This document shows positions 1-9,597 of a DNA stretch of 44,133 nt, in pieces; within the stretch, counting starts at the first letter, position 1, and each line of letters starts with the position of its first letter. Location: NCBI GenBank assembly GCA_900538385.1, contig UWSO01000018.1, positions 1-44,133 of the forward strand, given 5' to 3'. Origin of the DNA: an uncultured Porphyromonas sp. (GTDB lineage: Bacteria > Bacteroidota > Bacteroidia > Bacteroidales > Porphyromonadaceae). Under the pieces are notes generated by a model. It did no database searches. It was not told the origin of the DNA and saw nothing but the letters and a program-made list of their open reading frames with translations. Position numbers and translations under genes: made by a program.

Positions 1-134
1 CAGCATCTATACTGAAAAAGAACTCCATTTCACCAACCATTTTGACCTTTAGGTCGAAAATTCATCGGGAGAGATTGAGATGAGCTCGCTCAGTTCATAT
101 TATTATAATGCGTCAGCCCTGTTCTTTTAGCGAA
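1..134. other. Left edge, no gene seen
   Basis: No convincing coding sequence begins or ends here. A short imperfect palindrome lies around 41-62 (TTTTGACCT followed by AGGTCGAAAA). It could belong to the end of a gene outside the window, but no T-run follows it on either strand, so I do not call it a terminator. Confidence 0.4.
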
Positions 135-162
135 GAATTAACCTCCGTTCAGCGGTTAATTC
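135..162. promoter_or_regulatory. Perfect 9-bp inverted repeat upstream of glycogen operon
   Basis: GAATTAACC (135-143) and GGTTAATTC (154-162) are exact reverse complements separated by 10 bases. The centre-to-centre distance is about 19 bp, so both half-sites could lie on one face of the helix, as expected for a dimeric repressor or activator. A weak -7-like TATCTTAG lies at 165-172, immediately downstream. The position, 122 bases before the debranching-enzyme start, suggests an operator. The protein that binds it is unknown, and an RNA hairpin is the alternative reading. Confidence 0.4.
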
Positions 163-283
163 GTATCTTAGCAACGCAGAGAGGGTTATCCTCAGCACCA
201 CTTGTCACGTGACCACCGAGCCACTAGCGTTGGTCGGGAGTAGGGGAGTGGTGGCACCGTTACCTCCAAGTAATTTACTATCT

Positions 284-2290
284 ATGAGTTATCTCAAGTT
301 TGACCGCACGACACTTTCTAACCTAGACCGCTCGCTACAGCTGGAGCATATACGCTCTAACCGTGGGGGTGCCTTCAACTGTACGACCCTCGTGGGGTGC
401 AACACGCGCAAGTATCACGGTCTGCTCGTGGTGCCGCTGCCTCACCTGAGGCGGCACAATCATATCCTCCTCTCGTCGCTAGACGCTACGGTGATACAGC
501 ATGGGGCGGAGTTTAACCTCGGCGTGCATCTCTACGGCGATGGCACGGTCTATCCCAATGGGCACAAGTACATACGAGAGTACAACATAGACAAGATGCC
601 CCGCACGATATACCGTGTGGGCGGGGTGGTTCTGCAGCGAGAGTCGATCTTCTGCCACTACAAAAATCAGGTGATTATCAAGTTCACGCTCCTCGACAGC
701 CACAGCGAGACCACTCTGCGGTTGCGCCCGGTGGTCGCCTTTAGAGATGTGATCCTCCTATCGCATGAGAACGATACCGCCGACACGACCATCTACCCTG
801 TCGGAACGACGGGTGTGCGCACCTGTCTCTATGAGGGTTACCCCGATCTATACATGCAGGTGGATGCACCCTCGCATTGGGTCGATGAGGGCTACTGGAT
901 CAAGAATCTGCACTACCCTAAGGAGCAGATACGAGGGTACGAAAGCTGCGAAGACCTCTATTCGCCTGGCTACTTCGAGATGGATCTGCGCAATGGCGAG
1001 TCGGTCTACTTCACTGCTCAGCTGGAGGAGGTAGATGTGAGCACACTGCCAGCGCTCTTTGACTCGGAGGTGGCGCACCGTAAGGCGCGGGTAGATCTGC
1101 GAAGCTGTCTGCGCAATGCTTGTAGCCAGTTTTATTATAAGCCAGTCTCCAATCGACATTACATCCTGGCGGGCTTCCCCTGGTATGGAGTTAGGGCGAG
1201 AGACGAGATGGTCGCTTTGCCCGGTTGCTCGATCTATAGCGATCATCCAGAGCGCTTTCACAATGTGATGAGCACCTTCATACGGAGCAGCATCAACTTC
1301 ATCAAGCAGATAGCGCTCCCGCTAGATATGGAGGGGGTGCGCGACCCGGACGTGGGACTCTGGGCGATACGTGCTATACAGCTCTTCCTCGCTGAGTATC
1401 CAGACGACAGTCACCGCTCCTTCTACCTAGACTTCGTGGGGCGCATCATCGACTACTACCTGAGCGACCGCCACCCGATCCTGCGCATCGAGCCTAATGG
1501 ACTGCTCTATGCCGAGGGGAGTGGCACGCCTCCAGTCACCTGGATGGACTCAACGATAGCGGGGCAAGCGGTCGTACCACGGCGGGGCTATTTGGTGGAG
1601 GTGAACGGCTTGTGGTACAATGCGCTCTGCTTCTACCGTGAGGCTCGTGGCGAAGAGAGCTTTCCCGAGGAGCTAGCAAGCGTGATCGAGCGCTTGGGAC
1701 CTGCTTTCGAGCAGACCTTTGTCAATCCCTATGGCTACCTATATGACTACGTGACCAAGGAGGGCTATCGTGAGCGGGCCGTCCGTCCCGATATGCTGAT
1801 AGCTATCTCGCTGCCGTTCTGCCCGCTGAGCCGTGCTAAGCAGCGACAAGTGCTAGGGATTGTAACCTCTGAGCTACTCACACCAAAGGGTATTCGCTCG
1901 CTGAGCCCCCGCAGTGAGGGCTATGTGGAGCAGTGCAGCGGACTTCAAGAGCAGCGAGAGCATGCTTACTACAATGGCTCCGCTTGGCCTTGGCTACTGG
2001 GTGCCTACACGGATGCCTATCTGAAGATCAATGGGCGTAGCGGTGTGACTCACCTGGCGCGCCTGCTCGGGGATATACAGGATGAGCTACAGCATCACGG
2101 TATCTCGACACTGAGCGAGCTGTACGATGGCAACCCGCCCTACGATAGTCACGGCGGTATCTCCTTTGCAATGAGCTGTGCAGAGGTCTTGCGCGCTTTG
2201 GTGACCCTCGAGCGATACAACAGCGAGGAGACCCCTCTGGCTAACTACCTATACGATACAACCAGCAACGAAGAGCGTCCTACAAGATGA
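284..2290 (+). CDS. Glycogen debranching enzyme (amylo-alpha-1,6-glucosidase-type, GH133-like)
   Basis: Predicted to hydrolyse alpha-1,6 branch stubs of glycogen in the cytoplasm. The N-terminal part carries the CNTRKYHG motif (residues 39-46) typical of the bacterial debranching family. The C-terminal (alpha/alpha)6 barrel part contains TWMD (419-422) and, about 20 residues on, WYNAL, the usual substrate-site signatures. Length 668 aa matches Bacteroidetes homologues. I chose ATG 284 (MSYLKFDR) over the in-frame GTG at 209: family members begin at this point, and the extra 25 residues are not family-like. No signal peptide. The 3' end overlaps the next gene by 4 bases (ATGA), so the two are translationally coupled. 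With the following glycosyltransferase and GH57 enzyme it forms the glycogen turnover operon known in Bacteroides. Confidence 0.9.
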   Translation: MSYLKFDRTTLSNLDRSLQLEHIRSNRGGAFNCTTLVGCNTRKYHGLLVVPLPHLRRHNHILLSSLDATVIQHGAEFNLGVHLYGDGTVYPNGHKYIREYNIDKMPRTIYRVGGVVLQRESIFCHYKNQVIIKFTLLDSHSETTLRLRPVVAFRDVILLSHENDTADTTIYPVGTTGVRTCLYEGYPDLYMQVDAPSHWVDEGYWIKNLHYPKEQIRGYESCEDLYSPGYFEMDLRNGESVYFTAQLEEVDVSTLPALFDSEVAHRKARVDLRSCLRNACSQFYYKPVSNRHYILAGFPWYGVRARDEMVALPGCSIYSDHPERFHNVMSTFIRSSINFIKQIALPLDMEGVRDPDVGLWAIRAIQLFLAEYPDDSHRSFYLDFVGRIIDYYLSDRHPILRIEPNGLLYAEGSGTPPVTWMDSTIAGQAVVPRRGYLVEVNGLWYNALCFYREARGEESFPEELASVIERLGPAFEQTFVNPYGYLYDYVTKEGYRERAVRPDMLIAISLPFCPLSRAKQRQVLGIVTSELLTPKGIRSLSPRSEGYVEQCSGLQEQREHAYYNGSAWPWLLGAYTDAYLKINGRSGVTHLARLLGDIQDELQHHGISTLSELYDGNPPYDSHGGISFAMSCAEVLRALVTLERYNSEETPLANYLYDTTSNEERPTR

Positions 2291-3543
2291 GAGTATTAAT
2301 GTACGGGTGGGAGTTTCCCCCACACATTTCGGGAGGGCTAGGCACGGCTAGCTACGGCTTGACCAATGGTATGGCCGAGCAGAGCGATATGGATATAACC
2401 TTTGTCGTGCCTAAGCTGTATGGCGATGAGGATACTTCGCACATTACGCTGGTTGGTGCCGACCGCACGCCGATCGTTTACCATGATCATAGTGCCGAGT
2501 ACCTGCGTTCACGGCTACACAATGAGGCGGAGGTGGGCTTTTACCAGGCTGCGAGAGAGCACATCTACGATGACTTTCGCTATCGCAGCCCCAACGACTT
2601 GGGCTGTCTGGAGTTTAGCGGAGCTTACCCAGACAACCTGCTGGAGGAGATCAACAATTACTCGATCGTGGCGGGTGTCATAGCGCGAACGGTGCCGTGC
2701 GACATCATTCACTCGCACGACTGGCTCACCTACCCAGCGGGTATCCATACGAAGATGGTGACGGGGCGGCCGCTGGTGATTCACGTTCATGCGACCGACT
2801 TCGACCGCAGTCGGGGCAATGTCAATCCGCAGGTCTATGCGATCGAGCGGCAAGGAATGGACTACGCAGATGCTATCGTCTGTGTGAGCAACCTGACCCG
2901 ACGAACTGTCATCGACAAGTATGGTCAAAGCCCCGACAAGGTCTTTACCGTCCACAACGCTGTCGAGCCACTTAGTCCTGAGCTATTAGCCCTGCCCAAT
3001 AAGCAGCATACAGGCGACAAGGTGATTACCTTCCTGGGGCGTATTACGATGCAAAAAGGGCCTGAGTATTTCGTCGAGGCTGCTCACAAGGTGCTACAGC
3101 ATACCGACGGAATTCGCTTTGTGATGGCGGGCAATGGCGATATGATGGACAAGATGATTGACCTCGTGGCTCGCAAGCGTATAGCCGACCGTTTTCACTT
3201 TACGGGCTTCCTGCGAGGACAGCAGGTCTATGAGATGCTCCGCTCGAGCGATGTCTACGTGATGCCCTCGGTGTCGGAGCCTTTTGGCATCTCTCCGCTA
3301 GAGGCTATGCAATGCGGCGTACCGAGCATTATCTCCAAGCAGAGTGGCTGTGTCGAGATCCTGCGCTACGCGATCAAGACTGACTACTGGGACGTGGACG
3401 CTATGGCCGACGCTATGCACGCCCTCGTCTCCTATCCGACGCTCCACGAGCATCTCAAGCAAAAGGGTCTCGAGGAGGTCAACAACATCGTCTGGAGCAA
3501 AGCAGGACTGCGCCTCAGAGCTATCTACGACAGACTTGTATAA
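2287..3543 (+). CDS. GT-B glycosyltransferase, probable glycogen synthase
   Basis: A GT4/GT5-type retaining glycosyltransferase of 418 aa, expected to add glucose from a nucleotide sugar to an alpha-glucan. The N-terminal nucleotide-fold signature reads EFPPHISGGLG (residues 9-19), in which the GGLG loop contacts the donor phosphate in glycogen and starch synthases. The C-terminal Rossmann domain carries the E-x7-E motif (E331 to E339 in EPFGISPLE), the usual donor-ribose-binding and catalytic pair. There is no signal peptide. It starts inside the stop codon of the debranching enzyme. Its position between debranching enzyme and GH57 glycosidase supports glycogen synthesis. The exact donor (ADP- or UDP-glucose) cannot be read from the sequence. 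Confidence 0.85.
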   Translation: MRVLMYGWEFPPHISGGLGTASYGLTNGMAEQSDMDITFVVPKLYGDEDTSHITLVGADRTPIVYHDHSAEYLRSRLHNEAEVGFYQAAREHIYDDFRYRSPNDLGCLEFSGAYPDNLLEEINNYSIVAGVIARTVPCDIIHSHDWLTYPAGIHTKMVTGRPLVIHVHATDFDRSRGNVNPQVYAIERQGMDYADAIVCVSNLTRRTVIDKYGQSPDKVFTVHNAVEPLSPELLALPNKQHTGDKVITFLGRITMQKGPEYFVEAAHKVLQHTDGIRFVMAGNGDMMDKMIDLVARKRIADRFHFTGFLRGQQVYEMLRSSDVYVMPSVSEPFGISPLEAMQCGVPSIISKQSGCVEILRYAIKTDYWDVDAMADAMHALVSYPTLHEHLKQKGLEEVNNIVWSKAGLRLRAIYDRLV

Positions 3544-3573
3544 CCCTTTGATAAACGACTTCTCCACCTTCCT

Positions 3574-4830
3574 ATGATACAGATTATACTTCACTTCTAC
3601 CTACACCAACCGTTTAGGCTCAAGAACTACCCATTCTTCAATATCGGTAGCGACCACTACTATTACGATGACTTTGCCAATGAGGAGATACTGCGTCAAG
3701 TGGTAGACCGCTCCTATAGACCTTCCCTCGAACTGATCGAGCAATTGATCGAAGCGCATCCCGACTTTAGGGTTGCTCTCACACTCTCAGGCTCGGTGCT
3801 CACGCAGATGGAGCTGCACACGCCAGACATGATCCAGTTGCTCAAGCGACTGGTCAAGAGCGGACGCATCGAGATACTCGGCGAGCCGATCTCGCACGGA
3901 CTCTGCGGGCTGTACGATGAGGAGGAGTATGCGAACCAACTGCGCATGTACCGCACCCGTATCAGTTCGCTCCTAGGTGTCTCTCCCGTGACGCTCACCA
4001 ATCCTGAGCTGATCTATAGCGACCGCATCGCGCAGATAGCCCATAGCCAAGGGTACAAAGCGATCGTCACCGAGGGCGCTAAGCACCTTCTAGCGTGGAA
4101 GAGTCCCAATTACCTGTACAACGCAACGACCGATGGCGTAGCGCTCCTGATGCGCCACGCAGAGCTCTCCGATGCGATCGCCCACGACTTCGCACGGTAC
4201 GACAGTCCGCTCTATCCCTACACGACGGAGCGGTTCTTTGCGACGCTGGAGGCTGAGCAGGGCGACTACGCTCTGGTCTCTCTGCCACTGGAGACGCTCG
4301 GATCGGTATGGAGCCGTGAGACCGGCATCTTTGAGTTCCTCCGCGCTCTTCCTGAGCAGGGCTCTAAGCGTGGCTTCACCTTTACCACGCCTCAAGAGAT
4401 TGCTACGCACTGCACTCCGCAAGACACCATCCAGGCAACCTATCCGGTGAGCCGTATGGGCGAGGAGCGAGACACCTCGCTATGGACAGGCAATGAGCTG
4501 CAGCAGTGTGTCATACAGAAGCTCGAAGAGTGGGGCGAGCGTATCCGTCTCTCTCGAGACCAGCGACTACTGGAGGACTGGATCAACTTACAGGGCTCCG
4601 ACCACCTCTTCTATATGACCACTAAGTTGGGCGGTCCAGGCGCTTTCTCACCATACGAGACGCCTTACGCTGCTTTTACCAACTATATGAACGTCCTGAG
4701 CGACTTCCTCCTCCGTGTCTCTGCCGAGTACCCCACCTCTATGGGCAATGAGGAGCTCAGCGCGCTCCTGCAGACGATCGAAAACCAAAACAAAAAGATA
4801 GCTCAGCTGGAGGACCAGCTGGCTAAGTAA
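3574..4830 (+). CDS. Glycoside hydrolase family 57 (alpha-amylase/glucanotransferase type)
   Basis: 418 aa. The opening block carries the HQPFR motif (residues 11-15) that defines GH57 conserved region 1. NPELIYSD (143-150) contains the probable catalytic nucleophile E145. It is followed by TEGAKHLL, another family hallmark. GH57 enzymes cleave or transfer alpha-1,4-glucan chains by a retaining mechanism. The last 25 residues form a short polar coiled coil (LLQTIENQNKKIAQLEDQL), perhaps for oligomerisation. There is no signal peptide, so the enzyme is cytoplasmic. It starts 30 bases after the glycosyltransferase and 26 bases before the M3 peptidase. Hydrolase versus branching or transferase activity is undecided. 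Confidence 0.88.
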   Translation: MIQIILHFYLHQPFRLKNYPFFNIGSDHYYYDDFANEEILRQVVDRSYRPSLELIEQLIEAHPDFRVALTLSGSVLTQMELHTPDMIQLLKRLVKSGRIEILGEPISHGLCGLYDEEEYANQLRMYRTRISSLLGVSPVTLTNPELIYSDRIAQIAHSQGYKAIVTEGAKHLLAWKSPNYLYNATTDGVALLMRHAELSDAIAHDFARYDSPLYPYTTERFFATLEAEQGDYALVSLPLETLGSVWSRETGIFEFLRALPEQGSKRGFTFTTPQEIATHCTPQDTIQATYPVSRMGEERDTSLWTGNELQQCVIQKLEEWGERIRLSRDQRLLEDWINLQGSDHLFYMTTKLGGPGAFSPYETPYAAFTNYMNVLSDFLLRVSAEYPTSMGNEELSALLQTIENQNKKIAQLEDQLAK

Positions 4831-4855
4831 ACCGAACGAACCCTATTTCTTATAT

Positions 4856-6970
4856 ATGACTGCAACCACGCCTCAGGCGACAGCACTGCTAAGCGACCTC
4901 TTTATCGCTCCCCAGACTCCGTACGGGAGCTTCCCCTTTGATCAGTTCTTCGACCTTTCCTCCGCTACTGCCATAGAGCAGACGATGGATACTTTCCGCA
5001 CGGCTATGCAGGAGGCGATCACGCTGCATCGTGCAGAGATTGACGCAATCACGGCACAGCGTGAGCCAGCCACCTTTGACAATACGATTCGTCGCTTTGA
5101 GGAGAGTGGAGAGGCATTGGAGGCGGTCACGGCAGCCTTTTACAATTTGCTCTCCGCCTACTCTTGTCCCGAGATGATGCAGCTCTCGGAGACCTTCTCT
5201 GACTGGCTCAGCAAGCTGTCGACAGATACGCTCCTCAATGAGGCGCTCTTCGCCCGCATTCGCTCCGTCTATGACCAGCGCGAGGCGCTGCACCTAGACG
5301 AGATCGACCTGCGCCTCCTGACCGAGAGCTACGAGGGCTTTGCGGACAATGGCGCTCTGCTCGTTGGTGCCGAGCGGGAGCGTTTTAGAGAGATCAATGA
5401 GCAGCTCAGTCAGTTGACCACACGCTTTGCGCAAAACAAACTTTGCGACGAAGAGTCCTGGACGCTCTTTGTGTCTGCTGACGAAAGCGACCGACTACGT
5501 GGCTTGCCCCAGCAGATCCTAGACGATGCTCAGGAGAAGGCACGCACCGCCTCCGAGCCATATGGCGAGGGCTACCTCTTTGACCTGTCGGCACCGCATG
5601 TGGGTGCCATCATGAAGCATTGTGCCGACAGAGAGCTACGCTACAAAATGTACTTAGGACGGGGCAGCGTGGGCAATCGTGACAATGCACAGAACAACCG
5701 GCAGATCGTTCGTCAGATAGCTACGCTTCGTGGCGAGCTGGCACGACTACTCGGACATCCCAACTATGCGACCTACCGCCTCAAGCATCGTATGTGCAAC
5801 ACGCCCGAGCAAGTGGAGCAGCTCCTCGACGACCTCACGAAGTATTACCGACAGACGGCACTCGATGAGCTGGACGAGCTAGACCGTGAGGCGGGCTTCG
5901 AACTAGAGTCGTGGGACCTCTCTTATTATATGGAGCGGCACAGCGAGCAGACTTTTGGTGTCAAGGAGGAGGAGCTACGTCCCTACTTCCCGCTCTCGCA
6001 GGTCATCTCGGGTGTTTTCGCCATTGCCACACGGCTCTACGGCATCACCTTCGCACCTGCCGAAGAGGTCGCCGTCTACCATCCCGACGTGCGCCCTTAC
6101 CAAGTGCTAGACCGTGACGGAGCGCATCTCGGACTGCTCTACCTAGACTTCTTCCCCCGCAAGGGCAAGCGCAGCGGTGCCTGGATGAACAACTTACGGG
6201 AGTGGACGCCCACGCAGCGCCCGCATATTCTCCTTGTGATGAACTTCACCCCACCGACAGCTGATCAAGAGGCTATGCTTACCCTCTCGGAGGTGCACAC
6301 GCTCCTCCACGAGTTCGGTCACTCGCTCCACGGCTTGCTCACGCAGACCCGCTACAGCTCCATGTCTGGGACCAATGTGGAGCGTGACTTTGTGGAGCTC
6401 CCGAGCCAGTTTATGGAAAACTATCTTCTCCAGCCCGAAGTGGTCACCGAGCTACTCTCTAAGCACTACCAGACAGGCGAACCGCTCCCTGCTAAGCTCC
6501 TCAACAAAGCGATTCAAGCGACCCAGTACCCCGTCGGTTACAGCACCATCAGACAGGTGATCTTTGGCAAGCTTGATATGGCTTACCACACTTTAGCCGA
6601 AGGCGAAAGCCTGCCCGATGACCTCTACACCTACGAGCGTGAGACCCTGCGAGGCACTACCCTGCGAGATAGGGAGCGTGATCCGCAGCACCCAGAGCAT
6701 ATCGTTGCCACCGCTTTCAGCCATATCTTCGCTGGGGGCTATGCTGCTGGCTACTACGGATACAAGTGGAGCGAGATGCTCGCCACGGACGCTTTCGAGC
6801 GATTTAGCGAGGAGGGTATCTTCTCTCCGACGGTCGCTGCCGACTTCAGGCATCAGATTTTGGAGCGAGGTGACGAGCTAGACCCGATGGAGCTCTACGT
6901 GCGCTTCAAAGGACGCAAGCCTACGCTCGCAGCGATGCTCAAGCGTGATGGCATTACAACAGCTAACTAG
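4856..6970 (+). CDS. M3 family zinc metallopeptidase (Dcp/oligopeptidase A type)
   Basis: 704 aa, the usual size for peptidyl-dipeptidase Dcp and oligopeptidase A. The gluzincin site is clear: HEFGH at residues 485-489 gives two zinc ligands and the catalytic glutamate, and E514 in FVELPSQ supplies the third ligand. The C-terminal substrate-binding segment (HIFAGGYAAGYYGYKW) is also present, with the tyrosines that stabilise the transition state in the family. No signal peptide is visible, so it probably degrades short peptides in the cytoplasm. This suits an organism living on imported peptides. It follows GH57 by 25 bases and precedes the lamin-tail gene by 16, and is probably co-transcribed, although no functional link to glycogen is evident. 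Confidence 0.92.
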   Translation: MTATTPQATALLSDLFIAPQTPYGSFPFDQFFDLSSATAIEQTMDTFRTAMQEAITLHRAEIDAITAQREPATFDNTIRRFEESGEALEAVTAAFYNLLSAYSCPEMMQLSETFSDWLSKLSTDTLLNEALFARIRSVYDQREALHLDEIDLRLLTESYEGFADNGALLVGAERERFREINEQLSQLTTRFAQNKLCDEESWTLFVSADESDRLRGLPQQILDDAQEKARTASEPYGEGYLFDLSAPHVGAIMKHCADRELRYKMYLGRGSVGNRDNAQNNRQIVRQIATLRGELARLLGHPNYATYRLKHRMCNTPEQVEQLLDDLTKYYRQTALDELDELDREAGFELESWDLSYYMERHSEQTFGVKEEELRPYFPLSQVISGVFAIATRLYGITFAPAEEVAVYHPDVRPYQVLDRDGAHLGLLYLDFFPRKGKRSGAWMNNLREWTPTQRPHILLVMNFTPPTADQEAMLTLSEVHTLLHEFGHSLHGLLTQTRYSSMSGTNVERDFVELPSQFMENYLLQPEVVTELLSKHYQTGEPLPAKLLNKAIQATQYPVGYSTIRQVIFGKLDMAYHTLAEGESLPDDLYTYERETLRGTTLRDRERDPQHPEHIVATAFSHIFAGGYAAGYYGYKWSEMLATDAFERFSEEGIFSPTVAADFRHQILERGDELDPMELYVRFKGRKPTLAAMLKRDGITTAN

Positions 6971-6986
6971 CTAAAAGAGAGAAGCT

Positions 6987-9401
6987 ATGCACCTTCGCTG
7001 GACCTGGTTCGCACTCATTTTAGGATTGCTCAGCACCTTGCCCGTCGTGGGGCAGTGGCAGGCGCACTTTGCCGATAGCGTGTCGCTCGCGCCCTCTGTA
7101 TGGCAGGGGACGCTCGACAAGTTTCGCTGTAATCCCACTAGAGGGCTACAACTCAACGATAGCAAGGCTAGTGGCACGACCAACTACGCTTACATCAAGG
7201 CGGGGGTACCACTCAGCAAGCAGATGACGTGGCATGGTAAGGTGCAACTAGACTACACCCCGACACAGAGCAACAATGTGAAGCTCCTTCTCTACTGCTA
7301 CGGAGCACCAGGTGGCGGCACATTCAACTATGTAGTGCTCAGCATGAAGGACAACCAATGCTTGCGTCTCTCTGAGTGTAACCTTTCGCTGGAAAGCAAT
7401 GGGCGGGTGAAGATTCGCTCAACAAATGAGATCTTAGCCTACAATTACTTTGACGAGATGCGCCAAAGTGGCGGGGTCGTTGACTTTGTTATTCAGTATG
7501 ATCCGACGGCTGAGAGGCGCTGGTCGATGTGGGTGAGACACCAGGACGGTGACCTCTATAAGCAGGTCGGAAGCGCTGGGAATACGCCCTCGACGCCTAG
7601 CAATTACAAGCGATTTTCCTTTCTCTTCGCTTGCGAGTACAGCAAGTCTCGTGCGCTGGGCAGTTCGCTGGAGTTCCTAGACGTTTACCCCTCATTGGTC
7701 GCTCCTGAGACACTGATAGGTGAGCGCAATGTGATACCTGCGAGTGACTTCTACAAAGAGTTCAAACAAAGAGATCCGAATACGGTCGAGGTACTTTGTT
7801 CGGAGCCTGCCGACCTCTCGACAGCGATCATCGCTGTGGCTCCCTCTTGGGGTAAGCTAGCCACCTCTACCGAGGGCAAAAGTATCTATATAAGGAGTGA
7901 GGTGGCGATCCCTGCGGGGGAGTATGCGCTCTCCTTCCGTGGTGTACGAACCGCCAGCGCTACTAAGGTCGAGAATGCGATCTACAGGATAGCCATCGAG
8001 TATGACCAGCCGCAGCCTCGTCCAGACAACTTGGCGCTTACCTTCAGCGAGTTTATGGCCAACCCACTCTCGGGTGCTTCTGAGTATATCGAGCTGCACA
8101 ACCCGACAGGTCAAGCGCTCGATGCCAGTGGTTACTCGGTCGGTGTGTGGCGACAGGGCAAGGTGACCACCTGGTACCCGCTGAGCAGTCGTCCCTGCCA
8201 GATCCCTGCGGGAGGCTACCACGCCTTTACCACTTCGGTAGAGGGAATCACCGCTTTCTATGAAGCGCCTCGTGATAGTCTGACTCAGAGCGAGACGCTA
8301 CCACAGCTTGCCAACAAAGGCTTCACCATCGAGCTACTACGTCATGCTGACTCGACGGTTGTGGAGACCTTTCGCTATGATCCTGCTCTCCTAGGTCAGC
8401 GACGCAATCAGCGTGGCGTAGCCCTCGAGCGATACTTCTCTCCCACGGGCGACAAGAGTCAAGAGCAGTGGGGCGCAGCGACCCAGCAGGCTCACTTCGC
8501 TACCCCTGGTCAGCGCAATAGCATACAGCCCGCCGGAGGCTCGCCCAGTGACACAACCCACAGCGAAGCTCTGCTACCGCTCTACATCACCGAGATCATG
8601 GCTCGTCCTACGGTCGATGGCTCCGAGTACATCGAGCTCTACAACCCCAACGACATCACGGTCAATACGGACCACCTCGGACTGGTCATCGCACGCTCTG
8701 GTCATCCCTCCAAGGTCTACCCGCTTCCGCCACATTCCACGGGTGGCATTCCACCAAGGGGCTACCTGGCGCTCACCCCTAGCACGCATCCGCTCGAGCG
8801 TCTTTACTACGCTAAGCCCGACAGCTTGCTCCTCTTCCCCGATATGCCTCAGCTCCCTGATAGTGAGTGCGCTATACGGCTCGTTCACTTGGCAAATGAT
8901 AGCATCGTTGAGGAGGTTTACTACGACATCAAGACCTTCCCCAAGGCTCTGCAAAAGGTCAAAGGTGTAGCTCAGGAACGCATTATTCCAGACAAGCAGT
9001 CGCAAGAGTTGAGCAACTGGACGGCTGCTGAGGCGTGGGCGAACTACGGTACACCGGGTCGACAAAACAGTGTCTACGGGCGCACCGCCACTTCTGACGA
9101 AAGTCTAGACCTACCGAAGCGACGCACGCTCCTGTCGCTACCGCAGCTCGCCCGACTGGTACTCCAAGAGATCTCAGACGGTGAGACTCGTTGCACGGCA
9201 ACGCTATACGCAGTGGCGGGCTATCGGCTGGCGCAGTATGACCATGCAGGCACGGAGACCCTCTGCCGAGCCATTGTAGAGCGACAAAGCCTAGCAGAGT
9301 TCTTGCCCGTGATACCTACCACAAGAACGATCCTCCTCGTAGAGCTACACCATCCCGACCGCAAGCGTCCCTATCCACTCGTCAGCATCATCGTCAACTA
9401 A
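6987..9401 (+). CDS. Secreted lamin-tail-domain (LTD) protein
   Basis: 804 aa with a clear signal peptide (hydrophobic residues about 6-21, cleavage after VVG). Residues about 25-230 form a beta-rich laminin-G/concanavalin-like N-terminal region common in Bacteroidetes LTD proteins. Two lamin-tail domains follow, one starting near residue 350 (EFMANPLSGASEYIELHNP) and one near 531 (EIMARPTVDGSEYIELYNP). The two start motifs are similar and each domain ends in a TPGQ/RQNS strand. The last 90 residues resemble a degenerate FlgD-like beta sandwich. No canonical T9SS end motif is seen, so the protein may be periplasmic or surface-bound by another route. Function is not established for this family. 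It is the last gene of the (+) run, and repeats fill the 383 bases downstream. Confidence 0.8.
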   Translation: MHLRWTWFALILGLLSTLPVVGQWQAHFADSVSLAPSVWQGTLDKFRCNPTRGLQLNDSKASGTTNYAYIKAGVPLSKQMTWHGKVQLDYTPTQSNNVKLLLYCYGAPGGGTFNYVVLSMKDNQCLRLSECNLSLESNGRVKIRSTNEILAYNYFDEMRQSGGVVDFVIQYDPTAERRWSMWVRHQDGDLYKQVGSAGNTPSTPSNYKRFSFLFACEYSKSRALGSSLEFLDVYPSLVAPETLIGERNVIPASDFYKEFKQRDPNTVEVLCSEPADLSTAIIAVAPSWGKLATSTEGKSIYIRSEVAIPAGEYALSFRGVRTASATKVENAIYRIAIEYDQPQPRPDNLALTFSEFMANPLSGASEYIELHNPTGQALDASGYSVGVWRQGKVTTWYPLSSRPCQIPAGGYHAFTTSVEGITAFYEAPRDSLTQSETLPQLANKGFTIELLRHADSTVVETFRYDPALLGQRRNQRGVALERYFSPTGDKSQEQWGAATQQAHFATPGQRNSIQPAGGSPSDTTHSEALLPLYITEIMARPTVDGSEYIELYNPNDITVNTDHLGLVIARSGHPSKVYPLPPHSTGGIPPRGYLALTPSTHPLERLYYAKPDSLLLFPDMPQLPDSECAIRLVHLANDSIVEEVYYDIKTFPKALQKVKGVAQERIIPDKQSQELSNWTAAEAWANYGTPGRQNSVYGRTATSDESLDLPKRRTLLSLPQLARLVLQEISDGETRCTATLYAVAGYRLAQYDHAGTETLCRAIVERQSLAEFLPVIPTTRTILLVELHHPDRKRPYPLVSIIVN

Positions 9402-9433
9402 ATACGTCCGTTGTAGTACAGCGATACGACTTC

Positions 9434-9538
9434 TGTAGGGACGCACGGTCTGTGCGTCCGTTGTGTCAAAGGTTACAGCATCGTGGTTTTAACGGGAACG
9501 GACGCCTTCCCGCTAGACACTAGCCTAGCGTCCCTACA
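9434..9538. repeat. REP/MITE-like element, copy 1 (11-bp terminal inverted repeats)
   Basis: The 105-bp segment begins with TGTAGGGACGC (9434-9444) and ends with its exact reverse complement GCGTCCCTACA (9528-9538). Inside is a second palindrome (GACGCAC-GGTCT-GTGCGTC) and a conserved interior with GTCAAAGGTTAC and TTTAACGGGAACGGACG. Closely related copies occur at 25375-25680 and, inverted, at 29072-29201. No transposase or RAYT gene is in the window. Confidence 0.75.
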
Positions 9539-9597
9539 AAGGACTACTCGTGAGAGGTGCGGCGCTTGTATTGTGCTGTATTCGTAGCAGATACGAG

